NCBI RefSeq assembly: GCF_000208745.1
Contig: NC_030853.1
Location: 22,980,401 to 23,044,400 of the forward strand
DNA length: 64,000 nt
Reading direction: 5' to 3'
Origin: Theobroma cacao
Taxonomy: Eukaryota > Streptophyta > Magnoliopsida > Malvales > Malvaceae
Shown: positions 13,846-26,575 of the stretch, piece by piece
Layout of the letters: the number at the start of each line of letters is the position of its first letter
Numbering within the stretch: position 1 is the stretch's first letter
Position numbers and translations under genes: made by a program
The notes under the pieces: model-generated
The model's database searches: none
Seen by the model: only the letters and a program-made list of their open reading frames with translations
What the model was told of the DNA's origin: nothing

Positions 13846-14411
13846 TTGAAATTGAAGAAAGGATGGGGTCCACGTAGGGGGGAAAAAGTTGGCATAAAGG
13901 AAAAAATAATGGGGCCAGGTGGTAACTAGCTTTTCCTGGTTATGACGCTTAATCACTAAATCAATGCAAAATTTGTATTCCTATATCATTACTATTTTGT
14001 TTACTTGTTAACCAAATGTGATTCCCCAACCCACTTAAGCCTGTTTTTTCTTTTCCTACAGCTACACGGCCCAGCATCTATGTTTTCGTACTACGGCTAA
14101 AATCAGCGGTTTTCCATAATTTTACAAATGGTTGTTTGGACGTGGCTCACATGCCGGCCCTTAGATTGGCCCCACGACCTCCTTTCTTTTCACCCGCATG
14201 TAAACAAGGAAAGGGATTGAGGCTTAGGAAAGGGCCAGCTTCGTATTCAGCTTTTTACGTGCTATTGCATTTGCTGCTCTAGTACACACTAATAGATAGC
14301 CTATTTTATCAATGCTTTTAGCTCATTACTAGCACTTTGCTTTCTGCTTTTAAGAAATCGACTGTTAAGAGGGAAATGAAAACAGCTAAAGGAGCTTTTG
14401 GGAGTGCACAC

Positions 14412-14434
14412 AGAGAGAGAGAGAGAGAGAGAGA
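14412..14434. repeat. (GA)n microsatellite
   Basis: A clean AG-dinucleotide run of about 23 bp in intergenic DNA. Confidence 0.8.
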
Positions 14435-16194
14435 AAGCTCATTGGAACTCAGCATTATATCCGTCTAACATACAGAACTCTGTGGCCCATCAATCCAGAT
14501 TTGCAATAATCAATTGCACACTCGGCCTTTAATTTTCCTCCTTTCATAGCAAAGAGTAGTAAACTAGTAGATAAATTAGCCCATTTCAGAGCCTTGCAAC
14601 CTGAATTCTTCTGATTGATTTCACAGCCCAACTACATATCATTGCAATTGCAACCAATTCCTCTAAATTACACTACTAGAACTGGAATGGGTGATTAAAT
14701 TACTATTCTCTGTGCATTGCATCATTAATGTATGTGAACTTGCTGGTGTGTTTAGGTACATGTAATCTCTTCTCTTTAACCCATGCAAGTAGAGAGTTTT
14801 GTCTAAGAATGGAAGGAATAATTTGTAAAGGATCGTTTTATCTGGGTGAATGCAGTTATCATCAGTCCTTAAAAAGGACAAAATTGTGAATCGTAACAAA
14901 CACAAAGGTCGCGATGCACGTTAACTCTCTTACGAAAGTAGTGATGGGCCTTGAAAAGCATCATCTGGTAGTACTCCTGGGGTATTATTGTAGTCTGTAG
15001 ATACCGGTCGAGAAGAAAAGGTGGCATTGCTTTATCAAATGTGTGATGCTGGATGCTTATCCTATCGTTGTCCGAATTCTGGACATCCTTAATTAGTAGC
15101 AAAATGAAAGAACTGCAATCGGAACCCTTTTTCCAGGGCCATGACCACCTCTGAGACTGGTGTTTGTGTCCTAATGTATCATGAGAAATTTCTTAAAGCT
15201 TTGATGGCATGGTATCTGCACATTATGACAAAAGGTTCATCTGTCTTCTATCACTGACACATTTGATTTATTACAAATTCATCATAGAAGACAATATATA
15301 GCAACAACTTGGGATTAGGACTGGCTAAGATTGGATACTATATGGTTTTAGCGGACTTAATTGCCACTTGGAGCAGCTTGTATCTGCCATGATACTTACG
15401 TATTCAACGGGTTTACAAGGAAAAATTATATCAGACTATAAAAGCTCATAGCCTATAACTATAGAATTCAGATAGCTGGGTTCCTTGTAATGCACGTTCA
15501 GATTTGGTCAACTGGTACCCTAGGCATGTATGTTCGCTGGAGGAACGTAGCCACTGGTGGACGGTACTGTACGCGTGTCCAACCTCTAATCAATTGGAGT
15601 GTGGACCTAGTCATTGATTGCTTTGTCCTGCGTAAAATATTTTGTAGTTAATGGTACATTGTTTGTATCTTGACGCTGGACAAAGAATAAATTCAGGGAA
15701 GTTATCCTTTTGTCTAACCAAGGACGTTTGTGGCCTAGATTGGGATGCGTATGTAGCAGGAATCTTTTTTTCACAACTAGTTGGGCTTATTAGAACAATT
15801 AATGGATGGGGATGTTGGCCCATAACAGTTTTCCCCGAGTTATATGCTGGCGCAACCCATAGACGTTTGGACGATCTGGCCCAATTGAAGATATTAGGAC
15901 TTGGGAGGACTGTTTAATTAATGCAAGGAATGCCTTTATCAGACCATACTCGATCGATATCATAAGATACCAAATTGATTTGAAGGTTTACTTAAAATAT
16001 AAATATGCATAAATTATTAAATTTAAAGATCGACTTATGAAAATATTAATTATCAATAAAATTATAAGAGAGTATAAAACTAATTAATTTTATATCTATG
16101 TAATTTGAATTGAATTGAATTGAGCTTATAAAAACAAGAAAAGTAAGTAGGAGGAATCTTTGGGCAGGGAGCTGCGAAAATTCAATTGGCTACA

Positions 16195-16510
16195 TTAATT
16201 GTTGGTCCGTTTGCTAGGGACCAAGGGTTGGTACCTGGGAGGCTGTTTCCGCGAGAGTAGTTGGCTGACATACGTTCTTGTCAGATCGAACATTTTGATG
16301 GCCAACTTGGAAAGTTTGGTGAGGAAGGTACAGGAACAAGTCCTGGTCCGTGGTAAGAACATTATCTGAGACAGGAAGCTTGAGAAGACCATCCAAGAGT
16401 CTGACCCTGGTGCACAAGGCTTGAGATATGAATATGGCGTCGATGATCAATATGATCATGAAGCAGATAAATTTATATAATCCTCCCATTATTCGACTGT
16501 AGAATGACAT
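16195..16510 (-). pseudogene. Possible broken IDA-like secreted peptide gene
   Basis: From the ATG at 16510, a minus-strand frame encodes a short N terminus and then a hydrophobic stretch (from MGGLYKFICFMIILIIDAI) that looks like a signal peptide. That frame runs to 16214. The overlapping frame ending at 16195 finishes with PPRYQPLVPSKRTNN and a stop. PSKRxN right at the C terminus resembles the PSKRHN end of the abscission peptide IDA and its relatives, which are short, intronless, secreted precursors. Joining signal peptide and terminal motif would need one frameshift. The central proline-rich part fits IDA poorly, so this may be chance. Confidence 0.25.
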
Positions 16511-18352
16511 TGGTATAGGAGACCCTCTCAAAATCACACAACAAAATGAGGTCAAAACTTCTTTTGGTGGAAGGATTATTACATTTTTGTCTTGTGGATA
16601 TATATTAAGCTAAGTTATCAATTTATTTTTTTATTAATTAATTTCTGAATTTGGTAAAATTAACAATATTAATTTATTAAAGTCTTCAAATTTTGATGTA
16701 TAGCATGCATGAATAGAGACTAAAATAATCTACCTGGATTTTATTTCGGGAAAAAAAGTGAAAATAAAACCCATATTTTTTTATACAATGAGGAAAATTG
16801 CTTTATTTATTTTTTTCATTATATAAGTCGCGTGAAATTATTTTGCATTTGCTGTTGATATAAACTTTGTGCATTATATTGTATGTATGTTAAGAAATTA
16901 GTTTAGTACTTGTTTGATTGTTATAGGAATATTTTGTCTTCACTTCATCTAATTGTTATTTTACCCTAAATACTATATAAAATATTATTTCAAAAAATTG
17001 CTGAAACTTTGGATTGATGATTCGTTTTCATAAAAGAATATTGTGAATAAAGGTATATACTTTCCTCCATTTTTAGTAGTGATTTTAATTTAATTTCATT
17101 TTAGTACTCGAAATTTTATGTATGTTGTCCATATATATATATATATAATGCTATATTTCAAATATGATTTTTTATACTTTCATAAGATAATGTAATGCAT
17201 AACATAAATTATGCAAAATAATTTTTTTTATGTTACATTCTTTATTTAAGTTGACCCCATTTGTTTGAAATCCCGACTACAACGAGTGATTTTTGAAGCA
17301 ATGCAAGAGAAATGACTGGGATGAGTTCTTGAGAGGGAATTAAACTTTACGCAATTGAAGCTTCTTGGTTGCAGCCATTACGTGTCTCTAAGCTGGAATG
17401 CAAGGGGTATTGACCTTATTGCAATCTTCTTTTCATGAAAATGTTGACTTTGCTAAATTTCCTTCCATGAAATAATTGTCATTATTTAATATGTATATAA
17501 GTTGAAGATCTAACATCTTTTGACGTGTCTATGATTGCAACATCACCACTGCAGTTTCTCTGCAAGCATTATCACAACCTCTGCCTTCTTTTCTTGCTAT
17601 TTTTTCATTACTCACATCATTTTACTATGCTCTTATTTCAGAGATGGGCTGTCCCTGTCCAGTTAACTGTTATAGTCTTTTATCCGTAGGATTGCCTTGT
17701 TATGTTGGTGTGTGTGTGTGCGCTTTTGTTTTTTTCTTTAAATTATTCTACTGGGTTTCGTATTAGTGGTTTGTAGACTTTGATAATACAATATTTTAAT
17801 TATTTTTAGACGTTGGACATTTGACATTTCATTTATTTTTTGATATTTGACGTTTCTGTGTCTGCAACACTGCATCACCTTTTTGTAATTGGTTCATCAT
17901 GAAAACTGGCGGATAATTCTTCTCTGTTTGTCCCTTTTCTAACCTTTTCCCTACTGAACATCCCTGTCTCTTGCTACAGCAGGGTATATAATAACAAGTG
18001 CACAAGGACAACCACCCCAATTACTTCTAATTGCTGGCTGCAACTGCGTAAATCAGGCTAGCTTTTGTCTTTGTTCAACTAGTTAATTATATGCAGAAAT
18101 CAGTGATTCTTCTGTTTTGCCACCATCACGACCTGGTTCAACAAAACAAAAACCAAGTAACTTTGATTTTATGTAGGATCAAAATATGCGAGAGTTTTTG
18201 TAACACCAAGATACGTAAACTATCAAAGAATGATCTTTCATTTGTGTAATTTACACAATTAAGTCGCAATGCAGAATATCAGAAATTTCCATCAATCATT
18301 TACAAATTTAAGATGCAAGAAAGATAAAAAGAATGAAACAAATGTTATCCAC

Positions 18353-20398
18353 TTATGCTGGCAACACTATTCTGGATGTACTGACGGTGGTGGTCATCAT
18401 GCTCGAACTGTCCACAGCATTAATATCCAAACCAGCGGCCCATCTCCGAAGAATCCTCAGCAGCGTCGCCGCCTTCCGTCTCGCTCTCACAGTTCCTGTC
18501 CCCATCACCTCCCATATAATCCTTTCGATCCCAGGAATTGCCGCCAACTCTGCAACAACCTCCGACCCCCCTTTTCGACATATAGTAACCAAAGCAGCCG
18601 CCGCACTCTCCCTCGCAGTATCCGATCCTTCCCTCAAAATAACACCCAGTTTCCTGATCGCACTGTAAGCCGCCGCAATCGCCTGCAATCCACCTCTCTT
18701 CACCACTGCCTCGAGTATTGTCACTGCCTCTTCCGGTAACTCGTTGATGACTCCGCTCACCACCTCTATCACCCCTCCTTCAACCAACCTCCCAACAGTC
18801 TCCCTATCTCCCGCCAAATTCAAAATTGCCACGAGCGCATCCCTTTTCGAGCTAGTGGGCCCGTCTTTCGCCAAGTCCATCAGTCCCTTGATGACACGTG
18901 TCTTCCTCCCTAGCCTCTTCCTGTACGCGTGCACACCAGATAAGCTGAATATTGTAGCCGCCGCATTTCCTTTGGCTTCCCAGCTGGCACCCGAACGTAA
19001 CACTTCAATGACGCCGTTTAAAGCTCCGTCAGTTTCCATGATCCTCGTTTTGTTTGCTTCCAAGATAGAAAGATTAAGAATCGTGGTAACGGCGTTGACT
19101 TGGAGACATGGGTGGTCGGAGCCTACAGCCGAACCTAGATATCTGACGAGGATGGGAATAGCTCCAGCTTCGGCAATGCAGGCTCGGCTATCCGAGTCAG
19201 TTTTGGCAAGGGCACGAAGCTCGTAAATGACGCCGTTGGCCGCCTCCATGGATTGAGAAACCGAAAGTTTGTTAACCAAAAAGGACACCGTCATTTTCGT
19301 AGCTTCTAAGGCAGCTTTGGTGGCTTTAACGCCGTTAACTTTTTCGTTACTTCCCGCGGTTTCAAACGGAATTCTTTGCTCACGGCACCACATCGCTATA
19401 AGATTCCTTAAAGAGCGGTTGGGGATGAGGCTGATGTGGGCCAGGGTCTGACCTGTCTTAGGACACGTGTTGTGTCCAGATTCAATCCACTGATTAATCG
19501 ATTCTCGATCGTACGTCTGTCCCGATGCCACGACAACTGGGTCGCGCATGAGCTCGAGGCTTATCGGACACCGAAAGTCCGCAGGAATACTAATATCCGA
19601 CATCGATTTTCGACGGCGGTGGTCTGATTTCTGCGTCGTTGAAGATCCATATAAAACACATTTAGCGTAACGAACGAGACCGATCACAGAAACAATATCT
19701 GCTTTGGATTTTTCATCCATTTGGTTCTGAATTTCTTCTTGGAGACTCTCGATTTCTTCTCTGCAACTTGAATTGTCGCGTAATCCTAAATTCTCCACAA
19801 TCTGTTTGAGCCTTGAATGATCAGGTACGATCTCTTTTTTGATCTGGTCGAGCATGGCTATAACTTCTCGCATGAGAAAATCGTCTCTTGGATCTATCAA
19901 AGGTTTAGATTGCGTGCACTGCTTTCTTAACAAAACGACGAGCTCCTCCACGTCTCTACTCAAATCAACTTCTTTTACAGGGAAAATATCGAGGAGAGTG
20001 GATAATTCCAGGGTTAGCTCGTGGAAACTGTTAGCCAAAGGTTTAATTTGCAGGAGCAGCCACATCTTGCTTCCATTGGAACAATCTTCCATCAGTGTTT
20101 TTATTCTCTGTAAAACAATGTACATTTCTTCGAAGCAGAGGATGGTTGAAGGAGAGAAGAAATTAGAAACAGGATTTCGAAGCGGCTCCTCGAATAAGAT
20201 GGCGAGAAGCTTCGCTTTGTTTATGGTCGAAAGAGAGTTTCGTTTTAGAAGAAACTGAAGAGGTTTGAGGGAAGAGATTTCTTGAGACAAAGAAAGAAGA
20301 GACTGTACCAGGTTTAGGTCTGTTAATTTCGGAGATAAGAAGGATCCCGCCGACGGCCGCCGCTTTCTTGGTGGGAAAACTTGAGGAGAAACGGCCAT
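18353..20398 (-). CDS. U-box/ARM-repeat E3 ubiquitin ligase, PUB16/PUB17-like
   Basis: A single-exon gene for 681 residues. Plant U-box proteins of this class recruit an E2 through the U-box and bind substrates or receptor kinases through ARM repeats; they act in the cytosol and nucleus in defence, hormone and stress signalling. The first ATG is at 20398 (MAVSPQVFPPRKRRPSAGSF); no ATG occurs in the roughly 180 nt upstream. An N-terminal helical UND-type region covers about residues 25-250. The U-box is at about 270-338 (IPADFRCPISLELMRDPVVV, then GQTYDRESINQWI and CPKTGQ). ARM-type helices run from about 380 to the end (for example GAIPILVRYLGS, AVTTILNLSI, AAATIFSLS). Length and N terminus look closest to PUB16 of Arabidopsis, recalled from memory; PUB17 is the alternative. 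Confidence 0.93.
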   Translation of the reverse strand: MAVSPQVFPPRKRRPSAGSFLSPKLTDLNLVQSLLSLSQEISSLKPLQFLLKRNSLSTINKAKLLAILFEEPLRNPVSNFFSPSTILCFEEMYIVLQRIKTLMEDCSNGSKMWLLLQIKPLANSFHELTLELSTLLDIFPVKEVDLSRDVEELVVLLRKQCTQSKPLIDPRDDFLMREVIAMLDQIKKEIVPDHSRLKQIVENLGLRDNSSCREEIESLQEEIQNQMDEKSKADIVSVIGLVRYAKCVLYGSSTTQKSDHRRRKSMSDISIPADFRCPISLELMRDPVVVASGQTYDRESINQWIESGHNTCPKTGQTLAHISLIPNRSLRNLIAMWCREQRIPFETAGSNEKVNGVKATKAALEATKMTVSFLVNKLSVSQSMEAANGVIYELRALAKTDSDSRACIAEAGAIPILVRYLGSAVGSDHPCLQVNAVTTILNLSILEANKTRIMETDGALNGVIEVLRSGASWEAKGNAAATIFSLSGVHAYRKRLGRKTRVIKGLMDLAKDGPTSSKRDALVAILNLAGDRETVGRLVEGGVIEVVSGVINELPEEAVTILEAVVKRGGLQAIAAAYSAIRKLGVILREGSDTARESAAAALVTICRKGGSEVVAELAAIPGIERIIWEVMGTGTVRARRKAATLLRILRRWAAGLDINAVDSSSMMTTTVSTSRIVLPA

Positions 20399-20636
20399 GA
20401 AGGACAAAACAATATCAGAAAATTTGGAAGAATCAGAAGAAAATTTTCAGAGGACTTTCGCAAAAGAGATATCTGGGAATGGGATTGGAAGGAGAGAGGG
20501 TTAGTTCTCAGGTCTTTGAATTGAAGAAGAAGGTATAGCAGTAGTTGATTACAGAAAGAACAAGTTGTACACAAGATAGAGTTTGTCCTTTTACATTCCT
20601 ATAAAAAAAAGGAAATAATAATCCAAATCGTAATTT

Positions 20637-20660
20637 ATATATATATATATATATATATAT
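20637..20660. repeat. (TA)n run upstream of PUB gene
   Basis: A TA dinucleotide run of about 24 bp, roughly 240 bp upstream of the PUB start. It could contribute a TATA box but is more likely a microsatellite. Confidence 0.7.
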
Positions 20661-20910
20661 TTTTAATAGAACAAACATGGAGCGTGATGCGGTCGGGGGT
20701 TGGATTGTTGGTTTTGTTACTTTTTTTTTTTCCTTTTTCTTTTTATTTGGTTTTTATTTTAGCGGAAAAGACGATGTTTTTGATTAGGGCGGGCCGTTTA
20801 CTAGGTAAGAATTTAAAGAGTATAAAACTATTGTAAACGAATGTGCTGAGCATGCAAAGGTCCACTTTTGCAACATTGCCGGCTGCCCCCAATGATTTTT
20901 CACCTCTATT

Positions 20911-20920
20911 CCACGTGCCA
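20911..20920. promoter_or_regulatory. G-box CCACGTGCCA upstream of PUB gene
   Basis: A palindromic CACGTG core lies about 515 bp upstream of the PUB start. A near copy (CTATTCCACGCGTG) follows 18 bp later. It fits bZIP/bHLH binding, but only the motif is seen. Confidence 0.35.
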
Positions 20921-23900
20921 ACTTCTATTCCACGCGTGTAAGCCTAGACTGTAGACGACTAAAATTGCAAAATTGATGAAGGCTTCTATGAAGTTTAATA
21001 TGTCAAAATATATAATTAGACGAATGAAGTGAAGATGAGAGGCGTTGGATCAAGTCCATAAGCAGCCGGCAGGTGAGCAGAAATATAATAGAAAAAAGAA
21101 ATAATTGAATGAATATAATATTGACTTAGATACAGATAAATATCCGTAAACTATGAACTGGTAATGCTACGCACCAATCTAATCATACTGTGTGAGAAAC
21201 GCGACAGTAGGTAAAGTTTGTTGTGGACTTGTTCTCGACCGTCATCCACGTTTCTCAGATTAAAATATTCGCGCATTATTTGTGCTTCTCCTTGTTTTTT
21301 AGCCTGTAAATCCAGCTATGGCATTTAGCAATAGCAAACACACTTTTTGCTTTATTTGCCTTTTTCTCTGTCCTTTTAGGAATGATGAATGGAGAGCTGC
21401 ATGGATGATTAATTTTAAAGATATGATATGACCCTGGGACAGTCGATGCTGGTTGAGAATGTTAATTGGAGTTGGGACGAGGGGACCATTAAAACAATTG
21501 GCAGTAATGGTCAAACAAAGAGCACCAAAGAAAAAGAAATGCTCATAAAGAAAGCAAGTTCCAAGATGATGATGATGATGATGTACCACTTGTGGTTCCG
21601 GTGGGAGGGGGCGTTGAGAGGCTGCATCACGCCGTCATTGGAATTAATCAAAGTCAAAATCAGAGTTCATTTTAGTCTATTCATGTTAATCCAATACAGT
21701 AAAATACTATGCATAATCCTAAATTACTGGTAATTTCCAGCATGATTTATAACTTAAATCTTTATTGCTTTCACATTTTATATTTCTTTAGTATTCGTAA
21801 ATATGAAAATTCTGACTCATTCAGTATATGATAAGATTTATTAAAAAATAAAATCTATTCATATTAAATATGTATTCGTCGTATCCAAATTCGAAACATA
21901 ATTATTTACTTCTGCAAATTAATGATTACAAACATGAAAAGCTTGAAAGTGTTTGTTGTTAATTAGCTGTTTATGGATAAGGAATTAGTGGAAGGCTATT
22001 GATGAGTTCATTTGCTTTCTGGGTTAGATTGATAAAGAAAAAGGCACATGAATTGACTACTGTTACTGTACATTTTACTTGGCTATTGGCCTTCGTAAAT
22101 TGACACTGCAAAATGTGTGGCACATGACTCCTTTGAATAGACAATTTGCCTAATTAGATTACGTTTTCATTTATAATTTAATTCCATAACGCATTAATGA
22201 GATGTGTTTCTTCGTTTGCAAAAGTCACTACTAGGTTGTTAGTGTATACCAAAAACTCATACTAAGTCTTAAGAAAGAGGGCTGCTAAAAGATTCGAAAG
22301 AGCAGCAACTTGTTTCATGTAGCATGAACCTGGTCCTCAAAGAAGACGATTCAAGTGTGAGGTCGGAAACATATTAACAAAGGGAAAATTCTATGTCAAG
22401 GAACAGAAGAAACATGTAAAATCTAGACTAGATTGATATTCAAGAGACCAGTGGCAAGAAGACCCTTGCCCCTTGGACTGATTGATTGCCATTCACGAGA
22501 ACCAATCAAGTTGATTTATTCTAAGTATTACAAAACCAGAGACTATGGATTGTTTGATTGCTCTTAGATTAAGGAAGCTTTCAACCAGGTGTTGACGGCT
22601 TCTTCGATTAGTAATAATTAACAAGCTGATGGAATGGGTAATCTGAGTTTCGTTTATAATAAATTTAAGTTTTATTATGTAAATCTTCGGCAGCTATCTT
22701 TTTCAATTTTCAGACTTGCCTTGGATGTTCATATATATGACATGTGGAGGGAATTGAACCATTAGGAAGCATTCCAAAGAGTAGCTACAACAATTATATT
22801 TCATCAATTGCAGCTGGTAACGAAGTTAGGCGCAATAGCTTTTCCTAATTTTTTTTTTTAAGTCTATTAACAGAAGTTTTTTCTCAAAGAGTAGGGCTTT
22901 TTAAATTAGATTCCTTAACTCATCAAAACTCTGTTTGGGTTTTCTGGTTTGCTAGCTTTCTCTTTTGCTGGTGGCAGAAGTCATAATCATGATTAGTTGG
23001 TGGCCTAGATCAACTTCTGCTTTCATTCTTGGCAGCCTCCTAGTGTAGCGTGCTTCATGCTTTCTTTCGGATTAATGAAAATTTGAGTTACTCAGAGACA
23101 AAGAATACAGTAGAAAACAGAACCCATGATCTTCCTAAAGAGAAATGAAGATACAATACTCATAGATGTAACTAAGAAATTGACTTATAAAGCAAAAGTT
23201 TGTGGATATCATCACTACTTAGTGAAACTCTACTGTTTACAGGCTGCTGTTAGCAAAAGTTCCTAGTGCATCCAGAGTCAGCTAGTCCAAGTCATGTGCA
23301 ATATGAGATCAGTTTCTTCAAATGCGAGAATTATACAAGTTTGGTCTTCCAAAAACTAAGCCATTGAGGTCCCTTCAATATTTTAAAGTTTTGTTACGGA
23401 TGATGGGGCAAGGGTTCAAGGTAATGTAGAGTGCACGTTCTTAGTTTCAGGTCTCCAGGACACTTGAGATTTTGCTTTTTCGCTCACTGTAACCTTACAA
23501 GTCACCCTGTTTCTGATAAATTGTTTAATCAGTAATTTCTTTTCAAAAACGAAAAAAAGAGACTGTCTTAGTCTTATCACCTTCAATTAATGAGCTGATA
23601 GTTTCCTGTAATCCTGTCTAAAATAGATATGAAAATTCATTTCTGCCATAACATCTTCAAAAAGATTCACACATCCATGAGCTGGGTCGATAGTGAGTAT
23701 TAGACTTGGACCATTTAGATGGACATGATGTTATTAGAATTATTGATGCATTGCTAAGCTATATGGTGATAATGCCATTTAAACTGCCTTTGCTCTTGGT
23801 CTCAACTACCATCATGATTAAGCAAGCGACATGCTGACCCTAGCATGAGCGAATATTTTTCCCCTTCTCTTGTTTATGCTCTCCCTCTACCAACCGGCCA

Positions 23901-24414
23901 AAGTGAGGTATAAAATTACTGAACAGATTTAGTTGCTTCTTACTCAAGTCAATTCAACTGAAGCAAGGCTTATGAAGAAAGGCAGGTAAATGTTGGTTAA
24001 TGGTCGATTATTTCCACATTTAAATGAGCAAGAGGGTGATCGAAGAATGCTGTAACTCGCTCAGGTGATGTTTACCTATCACTAGAAAACCCTTTCTTTC
24101 TTGTTGGGTTTATTTTCTTGTGCCATTATGGAACATGGTAGGTTTCCTTTGATATTATAAATAGGGGTGAGACTATTTTTACTTGTGATTTGAGTATTTT
24201 TTTAAAAAAATTAATATTGTCACGTGAGTAAAATGTGAGAGTCACATATCAATAAATACGATTAACTTGCATGAGAGAAAAAAAAAAGTGTAAAAATAGA
24301 ATCATTTTATAAGTATAAGATTAATTATTATATACATCTCATAGTCTCTACTGTTAGAGTTTGACTTAACATTGAAAAGAGAATCCAAATTGAAAAACAC
24401 TTAATAAATTTGGA

Positions 24415-24716
24415 TAAATTTTATCCATGGTCCTTATAACCCTTTACTATAATTCTATTTTAATTCTTAATCTCTTATTTGATCAATTTGAATTTTTAAC
24501 TTTTTAAAATGGTTTCATTCTAATCGTTATGTCACATTATTCCATAATTAAGAAAAATATCCATATATCATGTCAATGTAATGTTGAGGTTATAGTAAGG
24601 ACATTAAACAGAAAATTCCAATGAAATCAATTTAAAAGTTAAAGATGTAAATAGGACAATTTAAATCTTAGAAATCAAAAATAAAAAGCTAGAGATCATA
24701 AGTTAAATTTACTCTA
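24415..24716. mobile_element. Foldback MITE-like element
   Basis: The left part (AAATTTTATCCATGGTCCTT, then TTTTAATTCTTAATCTC and TTTTTAACTTTTTAAAATGG) recurs in reverse complement at the right end with moderate divergence. The two arms span almost the whole 300 bp and there is no ORF. Non-autonomous MITEs fit this shape; no clear target duplication was seen. Confidence 0.5.
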
Positions 24717-26499
24717 ATAAATCTATTCATATAATGAACAAGCTTGAAGTTTTGAGAAAGTTTGAGAAAGCAGTGTCAGTAGGATTTAAAGAATAAAAAT
24801 GAGGCTTCGGATTTGCACTTGGGCTTGTGCCGAGGTGTGTATATTGTGCCCAACACATAAAAGCTCGTATTTGTGTTTTAAGAAACTGTGAAAATGAGCT
24901 AGCCATGGCCCAAGTCAAGCATTATTGGATATGCAGTGTGGGCTTATTTGGGCCCAGACTAGGAAATGTTGCTTATTGGGTTTAAAGGAACTCGACTCCC
25001 TTTCGGTAGCCCATAAATTATAGGTTAAATAGATTGGCTCATTTCAATCATTGTTCCAAATTCCAATTATCGGTTAAAGAGTATATAATAATAAAGTATT
25101 ATAAATATATATATATGTAAATGTCTATTATCTTACAAATTAAGAGTTCAAACCAGATTAGGTAATCCAGATAGACCAAATAATCTATTAGGCTAAATAT
25201 AGAAGTGTAATATGATTTAATTATGTATATCTAGAATTAGATGTAAATTAGATTAAAATTAAGATTTAAATTAAATATTATCCATTCAAATTAAATCTTT
25301 TAGCATTATCTTTATTTTCTATCTAAATAAGGAATTATTAACTTTTAAATAATCGTTCATTTCATTTGTAAGAATAAAATTAAAATTTCTTACTTTGTTA
25401 ATACTTTCACCCATAATTATTCTTTCAAATTTTATTTGGTAATGTAAAAAAAATCTTTCTTGTTCATTTATTATTGTTATTATCTATTTAAAATATCTTG
25501 TATTCATATTTATTTCTCTTTGACCTAACCACTGTAAGTGGAAGTTTCCCATGTCCTTCGCTTTTAATTCCCCCTGAAAATTTCATTTATTTCGCTTCCA
25601 CCAAGCAACCTGATAAGAGATTTCTCGAAATATCTCTATATCTCTTTCTCTTTCCCTCTCATAATAATAATAATAATAAAAGAATGAATAATTGTCCTAC
25701 ATATTAAATACTCTTCAGAGTGGCCCATATATACAGAATTGAATAATGAGATTTACAGGAAAGAGATGGTAATGTTGAATTACATTCAACACCAAGTTCA
25801 TGACAACACTATTTAGCGGGCCTTAATTTGCCTGGTTATTAATTTAGATTAACATATGTTCACTCTTCTTATAATTTAATTAAGCGGACCTTTAACACCA
25901 ACTTTGAGCTCTCTCTTGAGAAGCCAATTACACACCAGATTTTTATTCTCCTTCTCTTTGCTTCTCCATTCAGGAAAAGATACGCAAGCCATACAACAAA
26001 ATCATTTAACAATCTGTCAGCTCTCTTACCAACTCAATTTATTTATTTAAACTCTTCAAGAGTACATATAAAATCATTAACTTCATGTCACCATCTCAAC
26101 AAGCATGCAAACACTACCATTGTTGCTTGTGGACGTGCATTCTCTTGTTGAATTTTTATGACAGCAAATTAAACTAAGCAAGTAAGGACATTGTTATGAT
26201 TAATTAATTCTTTTTCTTTCTCTCTGAATGTAGGAAATAATTGCGATAATGAAAGAGAAGGAGCTAGAGGAAACCTTTTGGATGATCCGAATGGACAATT
26301 GAATCACCAATCCGCCACAATCCAGTGTTGTCGGAGTAAAACAACTGCCTTTATGGAGCATCCAATGGACATCAAACACTGCTTAATTTGCCGCATATTC
26401 CATTTTTTATGGAGATATTACACATTGCATTTCATATTCTATAATAATATTAATTATCTCCTGACTTAGTTACATATTATTGTTATTTTTTTAATTGAA

Positions 26500-26575
26500 A
26501 AAGAGAAATTTAAATTTTATTTTTTAAGTAAGAGATAATATACTAATTAATAAATTAAAGGTTCTGGTACTATGT
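26500..26575 (-). repeat. tRNA-SINE-like relic
   Basis: Read on the minus strand, TTAATTTATTAATTAGTATA, a TTACTTAAAA spacer and AAATTTAAATTTCTC match the order of the copies near 1730 and 36655, though heavily decayed to A and T. Confidence 0.3.

Larger units (their letters stand above)
13896..18352. other. Intergenic region
   Basis: No firm gene. A second GA run is at 14412-14434. Short open frames at 14663-15102 (-) and 15651-15917 (+) have no recognisable domain. A possible broken secreted-peptide gene at 16195-16510 is listed separately. The stretch 16560-17250 is AT-rich with a TA run near 17134. Confidence 0.55.

Noticed and set aside
14663..15102. Two overlapping minus-strand frames as a small gene
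   Set aside because: No signal peptide, domain or conserved motif recognised, and different frames without a splice signal that joins them convincingly.
15651..15917. 88-codon plus-strand open frame
   Set aside because: No recognisable domain or codon evidence; length is within what intergenic DNA gives by chance.
18333..20258. Several plus-strand open frames over the PUB gene
   Set aside because: They are antisense shadows of a well-conserved minus-strand coding region and show no domain.
22974..23018. Small hairpin (GCAGAAGT...ACTTCTGC) as a miRNA precursor
   Set aside because: The stem is only 8 bp and does not match any conserved plant miRNA I can recall.
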